A stretch of 64,000 bases of DNA from an uncultured Myxococcales bacterium (GTDB lineage: Bacteria; Myxococcota; Myxococcia; Myxococcales; Myxococcaceae), in the NCBI GenBank assembly GCA_937980205.1, contig CALJKW010000016.1:62001-126000 (forward strand). The letters run 5' to 3'. Positions 37,144 to 45,872 of the stretch are shown piece after piece. The position numbers were made by a program, and so were the translations under genes. How positions within the stretch are numbered: the first letter of the stretch is position 1; the number at the start of each line of letters is the position of its first letter. The notes beneath the pieces were generated by a model. That model saw only the letters and a list, made by a program, of their open reading frames with translations, searched no databases and was not told the DNA's origin.

Positions 37144-40100
37144 TTGCGAGTGGGAATAGCGCTCGTCGTCTTTACGCTGCTGGCGCAACAGCCGGTTGTC
37201 ACGGGCGTGGAGCTGCGTCTGCCGCCGGACGCGGACCCGGCGCTCGTGGCCGAGGCGCCTGAGCTCGTCGCGATCCGCAAAGGCCAGGAGCTGTCGGCCC
37301 GCGCCATTCAGCGCACCATTCAGCGCCTGATGAACACGGGCCGCTTCTCGGACGTGGTCGTCTACGGGGAAGAGCGCGAGGGCGGGGTCGACATCGTCAT
37401 CGAGGCGTCTCCGCGGCGGAAGGTGCACGAGGTCTTCGTCGAGAAGCAGACGAACGCCTTGAGCTCGGGCGCGGTCATCGCCGCCTCGAAGCTCGACCGG
37501 GGCGTGGAGTTCTCGGCTGAGGAGCTCGAGGAGGCGATCGAGAACGTGCGCCAGGCGTACCGGCGCAAGGGCTACCTGCACGCGCAGGTGGAGCCGGTGG
37601 CGACTCCGGTGCAGGGCGGCGTCGACGTGCTGTTGCAGATCGTCGAGGGAGACCCGACGCGGCTCACCAGCGTCTCCTTCGCGGGCGAAGCAGGGTTGCC
37701 GCTGTCGCGGATGTTGCAGGTGCTGGACCTCGAGATCGGCGAGGTCGTCGACCAGGACGCCGTAGAGCGGGGCGGCGAGCGGCTGCGGACGCTGTTGCGG
37801 CAGGAGCAGTACTACCGGGCGCGTGTCGAGGCGCCGGTGCTCGATGACGACGGGCACCTGTCGATCCCCCTGCGGTCGGGGCCGCGGTACACGGTGCAGT
37901 TCCGGGGCAACCGGCGGTTCCCCGACTCGGTGCTCGCCGCGGTCAACGCGTACGACGGCACCGAGACGCTCGACCGCAACGTGGTCGACCGGATGGCGGC
38001 GAAGCTCGCGGCGTTCTACCGGTACCGTGGCTTCCACGACGCGCGCGTGCTGGGCCGCGAGTCGGTGAGCCCGGACGGCCGCGAAGCGCTGCTCTTGTTC
38101 GAGATCGACGAGGGCGAGGTGCTGGTCGTCGAGCAGATCGAGTTCCGCGGGAACGAGGCCGTGAAGGATCGCGAACTGCTCGAGATCCTCGTCGAGGTGA
38201 TGAAGCAGTCGGCGCCGCAGTCCGCGAAGCTGGGCGCGAACTTCACCGACGCGCTGGAGATGCAGGGGCGGGTGAAAGACCCGGCGCTGTTCGACATGCC
38301 GGCGCCTCCGCCGGAGTCGGTGCTGGTGGACCAGGCGTACCGCGAGGGCGCGAACGCGATGCGGGCGCTGTACCGCGATCGCGGGTACCTCGAGGCGAAG
38401 GTCGAGCTGATGCCGATCGTGGTCGAGAAGCGGCGCGCGAGCGTGCGCTACCTCGTCTCGGAAGGGCCGCGCGTCTTCATCGAAGAGGTGAAGTACATCG
38501 GGGGGCCGCAGGGCTTCCCGCCGGCCGACAAGTCGAAGAGCCTGGTCGGAGAGCCGTTCAGCGCGCGTGCCGTCGAGCGCGCGGCGCAGGCGCTCGCGAC
38601 GGACCTCGCTCGGCGGGGCTACGTGTACGCGAAGGTCGACGGCGAGTGGGCGATCGAGCGCGGGACACAGGCGAAGCTCTTGTTCCGGATTCAGCTCGGG
38701 CCGCAGGTGACGGTCGGCAAGGTGCTCGTTCGCGGCCTGCTGCGCACCGACGAGGCGGTCGCGCGCCGGCAGCTGCAGATCGAGGAGGGGAAGATCCTGA
38801 ACCCCGACGACCTGCTCGACAGCCAGCGCAACCTGATCGCGCTCGGCATCTTCCGCACCGCCGAGGTGCGGCTGCTGTCTCCGGAGACCGCGGAGCCGGT
38901 GAAGGACGTGCTGGTCGAGCTCGTCGAGGCGGCGCGGCTGCAGTTCGAGGGCTCGTTCGGCTACTACCTCGCCGAGGGCGTGCGCGGCGGCGTCGACGTG
39001 CAGGTGCCGAACCTGGGCGGCCAGGCGGTGAGCCTCGCGGCGCGCGTGCAGGCGTACTACTTCGGCGCGAGCGCTCCGGCGATCACGGGCCGCGTCGACG
39101 TCAGCAACGTGCCCGAGTACTTCAAGTTCGGCGGGCGGGCGAACGTGTCGCTGCACAACCGCGGGCTGCTGGCGCGCGGGCTGAGTCGCATGTTCGGTGG
39201 CGACACGACGGCGGGGAAGGGCATGCGCGGCGCCGACATCGGCACGCGCTTCGACGTCGTCGCCGAGCGCGTCTTTCGCCAGTCGTACCAGTTCAACCGC
39301 ATCGCGATGGTGCCGGGCGTCGACTGGACCGGGCGCTTCGACGTGGGCGTGAAGTGGGCGCGGCTGAAGGTGACGCTGCTCTTGCAGTACGAGTTCGACG
39401 TGTCAGACGTTCGATCGGTGCAGAGCTTTCTCGGCGAGCAGCTGCCCCTGCTCCGCACCGATCAGGAGCGCCTGCGCTTCCTCTTCGGCACGTTTGCGCT
39501 GTCGACGGTGCGCTTTGCGCCGACGCTGGATCTGCGAGACGACCCGGTGCTGCCGCATCGGGGGCTGATCCTGGCGACGTCGCTCGACGCCACGTGGGCG
39601 GTCTACGCGCGGGATGCACAGGGAAACGAGAGGCAGGTGAAGTTCCTCAAGGCGTCCGGCCAGCTGACCGCCTACTTCCCACTGGGCCCGAGTGTCGTAC
39701 TCGCGTTCTCTGCGCGCGGCGGCTACATCTTCCCGCTCGATTCCCAGTCGATCACTCCGCCGGTGAAGCGCTTCTTCGTCGGCGGCGCGGCGAGCCTGCG
39801 CGGCTTCCCCGAGGACGCGATGCTTCCAGACGATTCTCGTGCGGACGCGCGCGACGATGTGCGCGCGTGCAACGCGCTCGCGAACCCGTACGGGTGCAGC
39901 GAGATCGTGCAGAACCTCCGCGCGCAGCGCTTTCAGCCGTCGCCAGGCGGTGAGTTCTTCATGATCGGCAAGGCGGAGCTCAGGTTCCCGTTCGTGGGGG
40001 ACATTCACCTCGGCCTCTTCGCGGAGGCCGGCAACCTGTGGCTCGACCCGCGTCGGTTCAACTTCGTGCTGCGCCCGGTCGCGGGAACGGGCCTTCGCTA

Positions 40101-40209
40101 CATCTCGCCGATCGGGCCGCTGGCGCTCGACATCGGGTTCAACCTCTTTCCGGACACGGTGCTGAACGAGCAGCTGTTCAACATTCACTTCAACGTAGGC
40201 GTCTTCTAG
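37144..40209 (+). CDS. Large Omp85/BamA-superfamily outer-membrane protein (TamA-like)
   Basis: 1021 residues. Signal peptide (about 1-20), then a long run of POTRA domains (about 22-610) with repeated patterns such as AIQRTIQRLMNTGRFSDVVV and RQLQIEEGKILNPDDLLDS, then a beta-barrel (about 630-1021) with the C-terminal Phe signature (FNIHFNVGVF). Too long for TamA and longer than E. coli BamA, so it carries extra POTRAs. TTG 37144 or GTG 37150 could be the start. Pairing with the TamB-like gene supports a TamA role; a second BamA copy is the alternative. Confidence 0.82.
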   Translation: MRVGIALVVFTLLAQQPVVTGVELRLPPDADPALVAEAPELVAIRKGQELSARAIQRTIQRLMNTGRFSDVVVYGEEREGGVDIVIEASPRRKVHEVFVEKQTNALSSGAVIAASKLDRGVEFSAEELEEAIENVRQAYRRKGYLHAQVEPVATPVQGGVDVLLQIVEGDPTRLTSVSFAGEAGLPLSRMLQVLDLEIGEVVDQDAVERGGERLRTLLRQEQYYRARVEAPVLDDDGHLSIPLRSGPRYTVQFRGNRRFPDSVLAAVNAYDGTETLDRNVVDRMAAKLAAFYRYRGFHDARVLGRESVSPDGREALLLFEIDEGEVLVVEQIEFRGNEAVKDRELLEILVEVMKQSAPQSAKLGANFTDALEMQGRVKDPALFDMPAPPPESVLVDQAYREGANAMRALYRDRGYLEAKVELMPIVVEKRRASVRYLVSEGPRVFIEEVKYIGGPQGFPPADKSKSLVGEPFSARAVERAAQALATDLARRGYVYAKVDGEWAIERGTQAKLLFRIQLGPQVTVGKVLVRGLLRTDEAVARRQLQIEEGKILNPDDLLDSQRNLIALGIFRTAEVRLLSPETAEPVKDVLVELVEAARLQFEGSFGYYLAEGVRGGVDVQVPNLGGQAVSLAARVQAYYFGASAPAITGRVDVSNVPEYFKFGGRANVSLHNRGLLARGLSRMFGGDTTAGKGMRGADIGTRFDVVAERVFRQSYQFNRIAMVPGVDWTGRFDVGVKWARLKVTLLLQYEFDVSDVRSVQSFLGEQLPLLRTDQERLRFLFGTFALSTVRFAPTLDLRDDPVLPHRGLILATSLDATWAVYARDAQGNERQVKFLKASGQLTAYFPLGPSVVLAFSARGGYIFPLDSQSITPPVKRFFVGGAASLRGFPEDAMLPDDSRADARDDVRACNALANPYGCSEIVQNLRAQRFQPSPGGEFFMIGKAELRFPFVGDIHLGLFAEAGNLWLDPRRFNFVLRPVAGTGLRYISPIGPLALDIGFNLFPDTVLNEQLFNIHFNVGVF

Positions 40210-40219
40210 CCTCGGCGGC

Positions 40220-41551
40220 GTGTTCTACCGGTTCGCCAGAGCCGTCATCTCCTTCGCGCTGGGGCTGTTCTACCGGCTGCAGGTGACGCGGGCCGTGGAG
40301 GACCTGGGCGGGCCGGTGATGTTCGTCGGCAACCACCCGAACAGCATCATCGACCCGGCGATGGTGTTCGCGACGACGCCGCGGCAGGTGACGTTCCTCG
40401 CGCGCGAGCCGCTGTTCCGCGTGCCGGTGTTCGGAGCGATCTTGCGCGGGCTCGGCGCGCTGCCGGTCTACCGGAAGCAGGATCACCCCGGGCAGACGGC
40501 GAAGAACGAGGGGACGCTCGAGGCCGCCGCGACGGCGCTGCAGGACGGCAAGGCGATCACCATCTTCCCCGAGGGGAAGTCGCACTCCGAGCCGCAGCTG
40601 TCGGAGATCAAGACGGGCGCCGCGCGCATCGCGTTCCGCGCGGCGAAGGCGGGCGCGAAGCTGCGCATCGTGCCGGTGGGGCTCACGTACCAGCAGAAGC
40701 ACCGCTTCCGCTCGAAGGTGCGCGTGCAGGTCGGGCAGCCGATCGAGGTGACGAACCCGGGCGACATCTCCGGCGATGCCGAGGTCGAGTGGGTTCGCTC
40801 GCTGACGGTGCAGATCGCCGACGGCATGCGCGACGTGACGATGAACCTGCAGTCGTGGAGCGACCTCGTCCTCATCGAGACCGCCGAGCAGCTCTATGCG
40901 CTTCGCATCGGCGAGAAGGACGCCGACCCCGACCGCCTGCGGCGCTTCGCCCGCGGCATCGACATCCTCTCGCGCGAGGACCCCGAGCTGTTGTTCGACC
41001 TGCGCGAGGACGTGATGTCGTTCCGGTCGCGGCTCGACATGGTCGCGGCCGACGCCAAGGATCTCTCGCTGCAGTACCGCCGGTCCGAGGTGTTCCGGTT
41101 CGTGGTGCGCAACCTGGTCTCGGTGCTCGTGGGGCTGCCGCTGTTCGCGCTCGGGCTCGTGCTGTTCTGCGTGCCGTTCATGACCGTGCGGCTGCTCGCG
41201 CGCGTGGTGCCGATCGCCAGGGACCGCGTGGCGACGTTGAAGTTCGTCTCGGCGCTGGTCCTGACGCCGATCTGGCAGACGCTGCTGTGCTGGCTCGGCT
41301 GGCGGTGGTTCGGCCTGTCGGGCCTGCTCATCGCGCTGGGCGGGGCGCTGCCGCTGGCGCTCTTCACGCGCTACTTCCTCGAGCGGTGGAGGGCGGTGCT
41401 GCGCGACACCTACACGTTCTTCACGCTCGGCTCGCGGGCGCGGCTCAAGGCGCTGCTGCTCGTCGAGGGCGAGCGCCTCGCGGCGCGCATCGAGAAGATC
41501 GCCCTCGAGCTCAAGGAGCGGACGATGACGGCAAAGGACGCTCGAGCCTGA
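40220..41551 (+). CDS. PlsC-family lysophospholipid acyltransferase
   Basis: 443 residues, GTG start. The acyltransferase domain has the catalytic NHPNSIID motif (about 38-45), the FPEGKS motif (about 115-120), KTGAARIAF and VPVGLTY. It is larger than PlsC: after a helical region (about 200-290) there are two to three membrane helices (about 295-380). Begins ten bp after the Omp85 gene. It probably acylates a lysophospholipid or glycerol-3-phosphate derivative. Its end overlaps the convergent MFS gene by 41 bp. Confidence 0.8.
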   Translation: MFYRFARAVISFALGLFYRLQVTRAVEDLGGPVMFVGNHPNSIIDPAMVFATTPRQVTFLAREPLFRVPVFGAILRGLGALPVYRKQDHPGQTAKNEGTLEAAATALQDGKAITIFPEGKSHSEPQLSEIKTGAARIAFRAAKAGAKLRIVPVGLTYQQKHRFRSKVRVQVGQPIEVTNPGDISGDAEVEWVRSLTVQIADGMRDVTMNLQSWSDLVLIETAEQLYALRIGEKDADPDRLRRFARGIDILSREDPELLFDLREDVMSFRSRLDMVAADAKDLSLQYRRSEVFRFVVRNLVSVLVGLPLFALGLVLFCVPFMTVRLLARVVPIARDRVATLKFVSALVLTPIWQTLLCWLGWRWFGLSGLLIALGGALPLALFTRYFLERWRAVLRDTYTFFTLGSRARLKALLLVEGERLAARIEKIALELKERTMTAKDARA

Positions 41552-42740
41552 ACAGCTTCACCGCGGGCAGCAGCACCAGGCCGCCGAGCGCCACCGGCAC
41601 GGCGTTGAGGATGATCGCGAAGCCCAGCGAAGACTGATCGCTGATCCACCCGATGATGGTCGGCGAGGCCGCGTCTCCCAGCAGGTGGAGCACCAGCATC
41701 GAGATACCGAACGCGAAGCCCCGCAGGCCGGGGTCGACGACGTTCACGATCGCCGCGTTGAGCGGGCCGTTGTTCAAGAAGATGCAGACCTGAGCGAGCA
41801 GCAGGCACGCGAGCAGGGCGAGCTTGTTCTGCAGCATCACGGCGCCGACCATGAACGGGGCGGCCGTCAGCAGCCCGATGGCGGAGAGCAGGATGGAGCC
41901 TCCGGCGCGGCGGCGCTCGAGGCGCTCTCCGAGCAGGCCGCCGGCGAGGGTGCCGACGAGGCCGCCGATGACGGTGGTGGCGCCGAGCGCGAGGCCGGCC
42001 TCTCCGCCCGAGAAGCCGCGCTCGGCGGAGAGGTACTTCGGCATCCAGATGGAGAGGCCGCCGATGGAGAAGGTCATCAGGGTGAGGCCGGCCACCACGA
42101 ACCAGTAGCGCGCGTTCGAGCGCAGGGCGGCGAGGCCCTCGAGCAGGGGCACTGCGGCGGGCTTCACTCCGCCGTCCATCGCTCCGCGCTCGGGCTCGGG
42201 GAGAAAGAACGAGAGCAGGCCGAGGACGATGCCGGGGGCGCCGCCGAGGAAGAAGGCGTAGTGCCACTTCTCCTCGACGCTGCCGCCGACGATGAAGCCG
42301 ATGGCGGCGCCGAGCGGCATGGTGACGTAGAAGAACGAGAGCATTCGCGAGCGGCGCTCTCTCTTGAACAGGTCGGAGATGACCGACGGAGCGACCGTGC
42401 CGTAGCCGGCCTCTCCGATGCCGGTGACGGCGCGCGCGACGAGCAGCTGGTGGAAGGAGAGCGCGAGGCCCGAGGCGATGGTGGCGGCGCTCCACACGAG
42501 CACCGAGATGCCGATGAGGATCCGCCGGGGCATGCGGTCGCCGAGGAAGCCGCCGAGCGGAGACGCGCACATGTAGACGACCATGAAGATGGTCGCGAGC
42601 TGCCCGCCCTGCGTGTCGTTGAGCGCGAAGGTCTTCTGCACCTCGTTCATCACGCCCGCCAGGATGTAGCGGTCGACGTAGTTGAGGAGGTTGATGACGC
42701 AGAGCGCGGTGAGACCGAAGTACGCCGCGCGGTTCGTCAC
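41511..42740 (-). CDS. Spinster-like major facilitator transporter
   Basis: 409 residues, about twelve membrane segments. NYVDRYILAGVM in the first helix, the loop GDRMPRRI and GIGEAGYGTVAPSVISDLF are the motifs of the spinster (Spns) branch of MFS, whose animal members move sphingosine-1-phosphate or lysophospholipids. GTG start overlapping the Ppx/GppA stop (GTGA). Substrate unknown; lying against a PlsC-type gene hints at lysolipid transport. Confidence 0.75.
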   Translation of the reverse strand: MTNRAAYFGLTALCVINLLNYVDRYILAGVMNEVQKTFALNDTQGGQLATIFMVVYMCASPLGGFLGDRMPRRILIGISVLVWSAATIASGLALSFHQLLVARAVTGIGEAGYGTVAPSVISDLFKRERRSRMLSFFYVTMPLGAAIGFIVGGSVEEKWHYAFFLGGAPGIVLGLLSFFLPEPERGAMDGGVKPAAVPLLEGLAALRSNARYWFVVAGLTLMTFSIGGLSIWMPKYLSAERGFSGGEAGLALGATTVIGGLVGTLAGGLLGERLERRRAGGSILLSAIGLLTAAPFMVGAVMLQNKLALLACLLLAQVCIFLNNGPLNAAIVNVVDPGLRGFAFGISMLVLHLLGDAASPTIIGWISDQSSLGFAIILNAVPVALGGLVLLPAVKLFRLERPLPSSSAP

Positions 42741-43639
42741 TTCGGCTCGCCCTTGAAGCGGTCGGCGAGCAGGCCCCAGCGCAGGCCGCGATCGCTGACG
42801 ACGAGCTCGGTGGCGCCGACGGCGTTCATCGACTCTTCGAGGATGGTGGCCCCCGCGGGGATGACGTCGGCGCGCTTCGGCTGCAGGCCGGGCAGCTTCT
42901 TGCGCGCCTCGAGATCGAGCGAGCGCAGCTTGTCTCCGATGGCCTGCACCTCGGCCTTCGTCATCGTGGCGCCGTGCACCTTGCTGGCGTCGTAGGGCTC
43001 GATCGCGCGCGAGACGCTCAAGACGGTGGTGACGGTGCCGGCGACTCCGACGAGGCGGGCGCCGTCGGGCGGCTTCGGCAGCTTCGCGAACGTCTCGCGC
43101 AGGTGCTCGCGGACTCGAGCCAGGTCGCCCTTGAAGCGCTCGGTCATGCGCACGGAGCCGACGTCGAAGCTGTGGCGGAACATCACCTCGCCGTCGGCGG
43201 TGCCGTAGATGAACTCGGTGGAGCCTCCGCCGATGTCGAGGACGATGAGCGGGTTCTTGCCGCCGAAGTCGGCGTGGGCCGACGCGTAGGACAGGCGGGC
43301 CTCCTCTTCGCCGGCGATGATTTCGATGTCGAGGCCGGCGCGGGCCTTCGCGGCGCCCAGGAACTCGGGGCCGTTGCTCGCGTCGCGGGCGGCGCTGGTC
43401 GCGGAGGTGACGATCTTCTTCGCGCCGAGCTGGCGAGCCTCCGCCGCGTACTGCTCGAGCACCTTCACGGTGGCCTCGATCGCCTCGGGCGCGAGGCGCT
43501 TCGACTGGTCGACGCCCTTGCCGAGGCGGGTGATCTCGGCGCGCTCGAGCACCGGCTGCCAGCGACCGCTGGCGTCGCGCTCGGCGACGAGGAGAAGGAC
43601 GGAGTTGGTGCCGACGTCGATGGTGGCGTAGCGGGCCAT
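42737..43639 (-). CDS. Ppx/GppA-family phosphatase
   Basis: 300 residues, ASKHA fold. Motifs are ATIDVGTNSVLLLVA at the start and VLDIGGGSTEFIYG near 138. Length covers only the two actin-like domains, without the C-terminal HD part of E. coli Ppx. These enzymes hydrolyse polyphosphate or pppGpp; which one cannot be told here. ATG 43639 gives the family start MARYATIDVG. Confidence 0.85.
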   Translation of the reverse strand: MARYATIDVGTNSVLLLVAERDASGRWQPVLERAEITRLGKGVDQSKRLAPEAIEATVKVLEQYAAEARQLGAKKIVTSATSAARDASNGPEFLGAAKARAGLDIEIIAGEEEARLSYASAHADFGGKNPLIVLDIGGGSTEFIYGTADGEVMFRHSFDVGSVRMTERFKGDLARVREHLRETFAKLPKPPDGARLVGVAGTVTTVLSVSRAIEPYDASKVHGATMTKAEVQAIGDKLRSLDLEARKKLPGLQPKRADVIPAGATILEESMNAVGATELVVSDRGLRWGLLADRFKGEPK

Positions 43640-43673
43640 GGGCTGCCGAACGTAGTCAGTTCGGCATCGGCCG

Positions 43674-44252
43674 TCATTCACGCTTCAGCACGCAGCGATT
43701 CGCGGAGCACACAGCGCTGACCACTGGCGGCGCAGGGCAGGGCGAGCAGTTCGGCGGCGGTGGTGGCGGCGGTCCGCCCGGAGTGAGCCCGAACCGCGGC
43801 GGCTTCTCGTCCTTCTTCACCAGCGGGCGCGGCGGCGGCTGCGGGGACGGCGCGTTGGCGGGAACGGCGACCGGCGCTCCGGTCCCCGGGCAGCAGCCGC
43901 ACGGTCCGCAGCCACGCGTCCCGACGACCCAGTCGACGCGGCAGTCGCTGTCTTGCGAGCACTGCACGGCACCGCCGGTGGCGACGGCAACGCATCGGCC
44001 GGCTTCACACACCGCGCGCAGCGCGCTCGCGGGCCGAGGGGTGTCGCACTTCACCTTGCCGCACGCGGGAGCCGCGCAGTCGACGATCGCGCAGCGGCGC
44101 TGCTGGGCCGCGTCGTTCTCGCGCGTGGTCGCGTACGGCTGCACGGGGCAACAGCTGCCGCAGCAGCCGGCGAACGTCGAGATGACACAGTCGGCGCTGC
44201 CGCGGCACTCGGCGGGCTCGGCGGCGAGCACGAGCGCGAGCAGCAGCATCAT
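43674..44252 (-). CDS. Cysteine-rich secreted protein with polyproline tract
   Basis: 192 residues with 22 cysteines. Short signal peptide MMLLLALVLAAEPA, then Cys-rich repeats (ECRGSADC, CCGSCC, CEAGRC, CSQDSDC, CGPCGCC), a Pro-rich linker with seven consecutive Pro, and a last Cys-rich segment (CSPCPAPP, CSANRC). The repeated spacing suggests disulfide-knotted or metal-binding modules. Its ATG overlaps the stop of the upstream aminotransferase gene (ATGATG), so the two are coupled. No family recognised. Translation of the Pro run should need EF-P. Confidence 0.75.
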   Translation of the reverse strand: MMLLLALVLAAEPAECRGSADCVISTFAGCCGSCCPVQPYATTRENDAAQQRRCAIVDCAAPACGKVKCDTPRPASALRAVCEAGRCVAVATGGAVQCSQDSDCRVDWVVGTRGCGPCGCCPGTGAPVAVPANAPSPQPPPRPLVKKDEKPPRFGLTPGGPPPPPPPNCSPCPAPPVVSAVCSANRCVLKRE

Positions 44253-45367
44253 GGGCGCAGCGCCTCGGCGAGCCGCTCGTAGTCGGCGACGGTGTTGTAG
44301 TGCTGCGCCGCGATGCGCACGAGCCGCTTCGGCGGCGCCGGCCACGGGAACACCGGCACCTCGATGCCCTTCGCGAACAGCGCGTCCTGCAGCGCGATGG
44401 CGTCGCCGTCTTCGATGGGCCACGAGACGAGCGAGCCGATCATGTCGTCGGGCGCGGGCCGGGTCGCGGTGAGCAGGTCGCGCGCGCGCAGGGCGAGCGC
44501 CCGGTTGCGCTTCATCAGCATGGGCCAGCCGCCGGGCTCGAGCTTCTCCATCACGTGCAGCGCCTTGGACACGCAGAGCCAGGGCGTCGGGTCCATGGTG
44601 CCCTGCCAGTCGAACTCGACCTGGAACTTCGACTTGTCGGTGCGCGGGGTGTTCGCGCCGTGGCTGATGACGAGCGGGCGGACGAGCGGCTGCAAGGGGC
44701 GGCGCACCCAGAGGAAGGCGGCGCCCTTCGGCGCGCAGACCCACTTGTGCAGGTTGCCGGTGTAGTAGCCGGCGTCGAGCGCCGCGACGTCGAGGGGGAC
44801 CATGCCCGGTGCGTGGGCTCCGTCGACGAGGGTCTCGACGCCGCGCTCCTTGAGCCGCGAGACGAGCTCTCCGATGGGGAAGACGAGGCCGGTCTGGCTG
44901 GTGACGTGATCGAGCACCGCGAGCTTCGTGCGCGGCGTGACGGCGGCCATCACGGCGCGGGTGACCTCTTCGGCGGATCGCAGCGGGAAGGGCACGCGGG
45001 CCGTGACGACGCGCGCCCCGCTGACGCTCGCCGCGTACTCGACGGCGTTGTTGCACGCGTTGTAGCCGTGGTCGGTGACGAGCAGCTCGTCGCCGGCCTC
45101 GAAGCGCAGGCTTCGCACCACCGTGTTCACGGCGCCCGTCGCGTTGGAGACGAAGACGACGTCCTGCGGGTCGGCTCCGATGAAGCGCGCGAGCGCGGCG
45201 CGGTTCTCGTCCATCAGCGGCTCGCGCTCGCGCGCCATGAAGCGCACCGGCTCGGCCTCCAGGCGGGCGCGCAGGCGGTTCTGCTCTTCCATCACCGCGA
45301 TGGGGCAGGCGCCGAACGAGCCGTGGTTCAGGAACGTGATGTTCGGATCGAGCGCCCAGACCGGCAT
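44249..45367 (-). CDS. Class V PLP-dependent aminotransferase, isopenicillin-N-epimerase-like
   Basis: 372 residues. NITFLNHGSFGACP at the start and the PLP-lysine motif GNLHKWVCAPKGAAFLW are those of the CefD-like/cysteine-desulfurase-like branch of class V. The middle has VDGAHAPGMVPLDV, the PLP pyridine-binding Asp region. Members include epimerases and C-S lyases, so substrate cannot be assigned. Coupled to the Cys-rich protein gene, which might reflect sulfur chemistry, but that is speculation. Confidence 0.8.
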   Translation of the reverse strand: MPVWALDPNITFLNHGSFGACPIAVMEEQNRLRARLEAEPVRFMAREREPLMDENRAALARFIGADPQDVVFVSNATGAVNTVVRSLRFEAGDELLVTDHGYNACNNAVEYAASVSGARVVTARVPFPLRSAEEVTRAVMAAVTPRTKLAVLDHVTSQTGLVFPIGELVSRLKERGVETLVDGAHAPGMVPLDVAALDAGYYTGNLHKWVCAPKGAAFLWVRRPLQPLVRPLVISHGANTPRTDKSKFQVEFDWQGTMDPTPWLCVSKALHVMEKLEPGGWPMLMKRNRALALRARDLLTATRPAPDDMIGSLVSWPIEDGDAIALQDALFAKGIEVPVFPWPAPPKRLVRIAAQHYNTVADYERLAEALRP

Positions 45368-45376
45368 TGACGCGTT

Positions 45377-45823
45377 CTACAACACGCGGTCGAACGTGAG
45401 GTGCGTCTCCTCGAAGCCCAGGGCGCGGTAGAAGCCGTGCGCGTCGTCGCGGCGGCGGTGGCAGCGCAGGGAGAGCCTGGCGGCGCCGGCCTGGCGTGCG
45501 CGGCGTGAGACGTCGGAGAGCAACAGGCGCGCGACGCCGCGGTGCCGCACGTTCGCGTCGGAGACGAGCGCGGTGAGCACGGCCTCGGGGGCTCCCTGGT
45601 GCAGCGGGTGGAGCAGCTCGAGGACGGCCAGGCCGACGACCTCGCCGTCGAGCTCGGCGACGAGGACGCGGCGATCGGGCGGCCCGAAGCCGAGCCGGGC
45701 GCGGACCTGCTCTTCGGTGCAGGGGTAGCCGAGCTGCTCGAGCAGGCGGGTCAGGGCGGGGACGTCGCGGGCTTCCGCCGCCCGCGCGAACGGTGTGGGT
45801 GGGCTGACACGTCGTAAGGCCAT
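45377..45823 (-). CDS. GNAT-family N-acetyltransferase
   Basis: 148 residues. The acetyl-CoA binding motif VRHRGVARLLLSDVSRRA and the closing HGFYRALGFEETHLTF are typical GNAT signatures. ATG 45823 chosen: it lies 49 bp from the divergent KAS III start, and an upstream ATG at 45895 would overlap it. Substrate unknown. Probably the first gene of the minus-strand group. Confidence 0.8.
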   Translation of the reverse strand: MALRRVSPPTPFARAAEARDVPALTRLLEQLGYPCTEEQVRARLGFGPPDRRVLVAELDGEVVGLAVLELLHPLHQGAPEAVLTALVSDANVRHRGVARLLLSDVSRRARQAGAARLSLRCHRRRDDAHGFYRALGFEETHLTFDRVL

Positions 45824-45872
45824 GGAGATGGCATTTGCAGTCCTCGGGCCTGCCCGGATAAGTGCCCTGGGC

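Noticed and set aside
37079..37159. 13-bp direct repeat CGAGTGGGAATAG at 37079-37091 and 37147-37159
   Set aside because: Only two short copies at the TamB stop and Omp85 start; could be chance or a small duplication, with no further structure.
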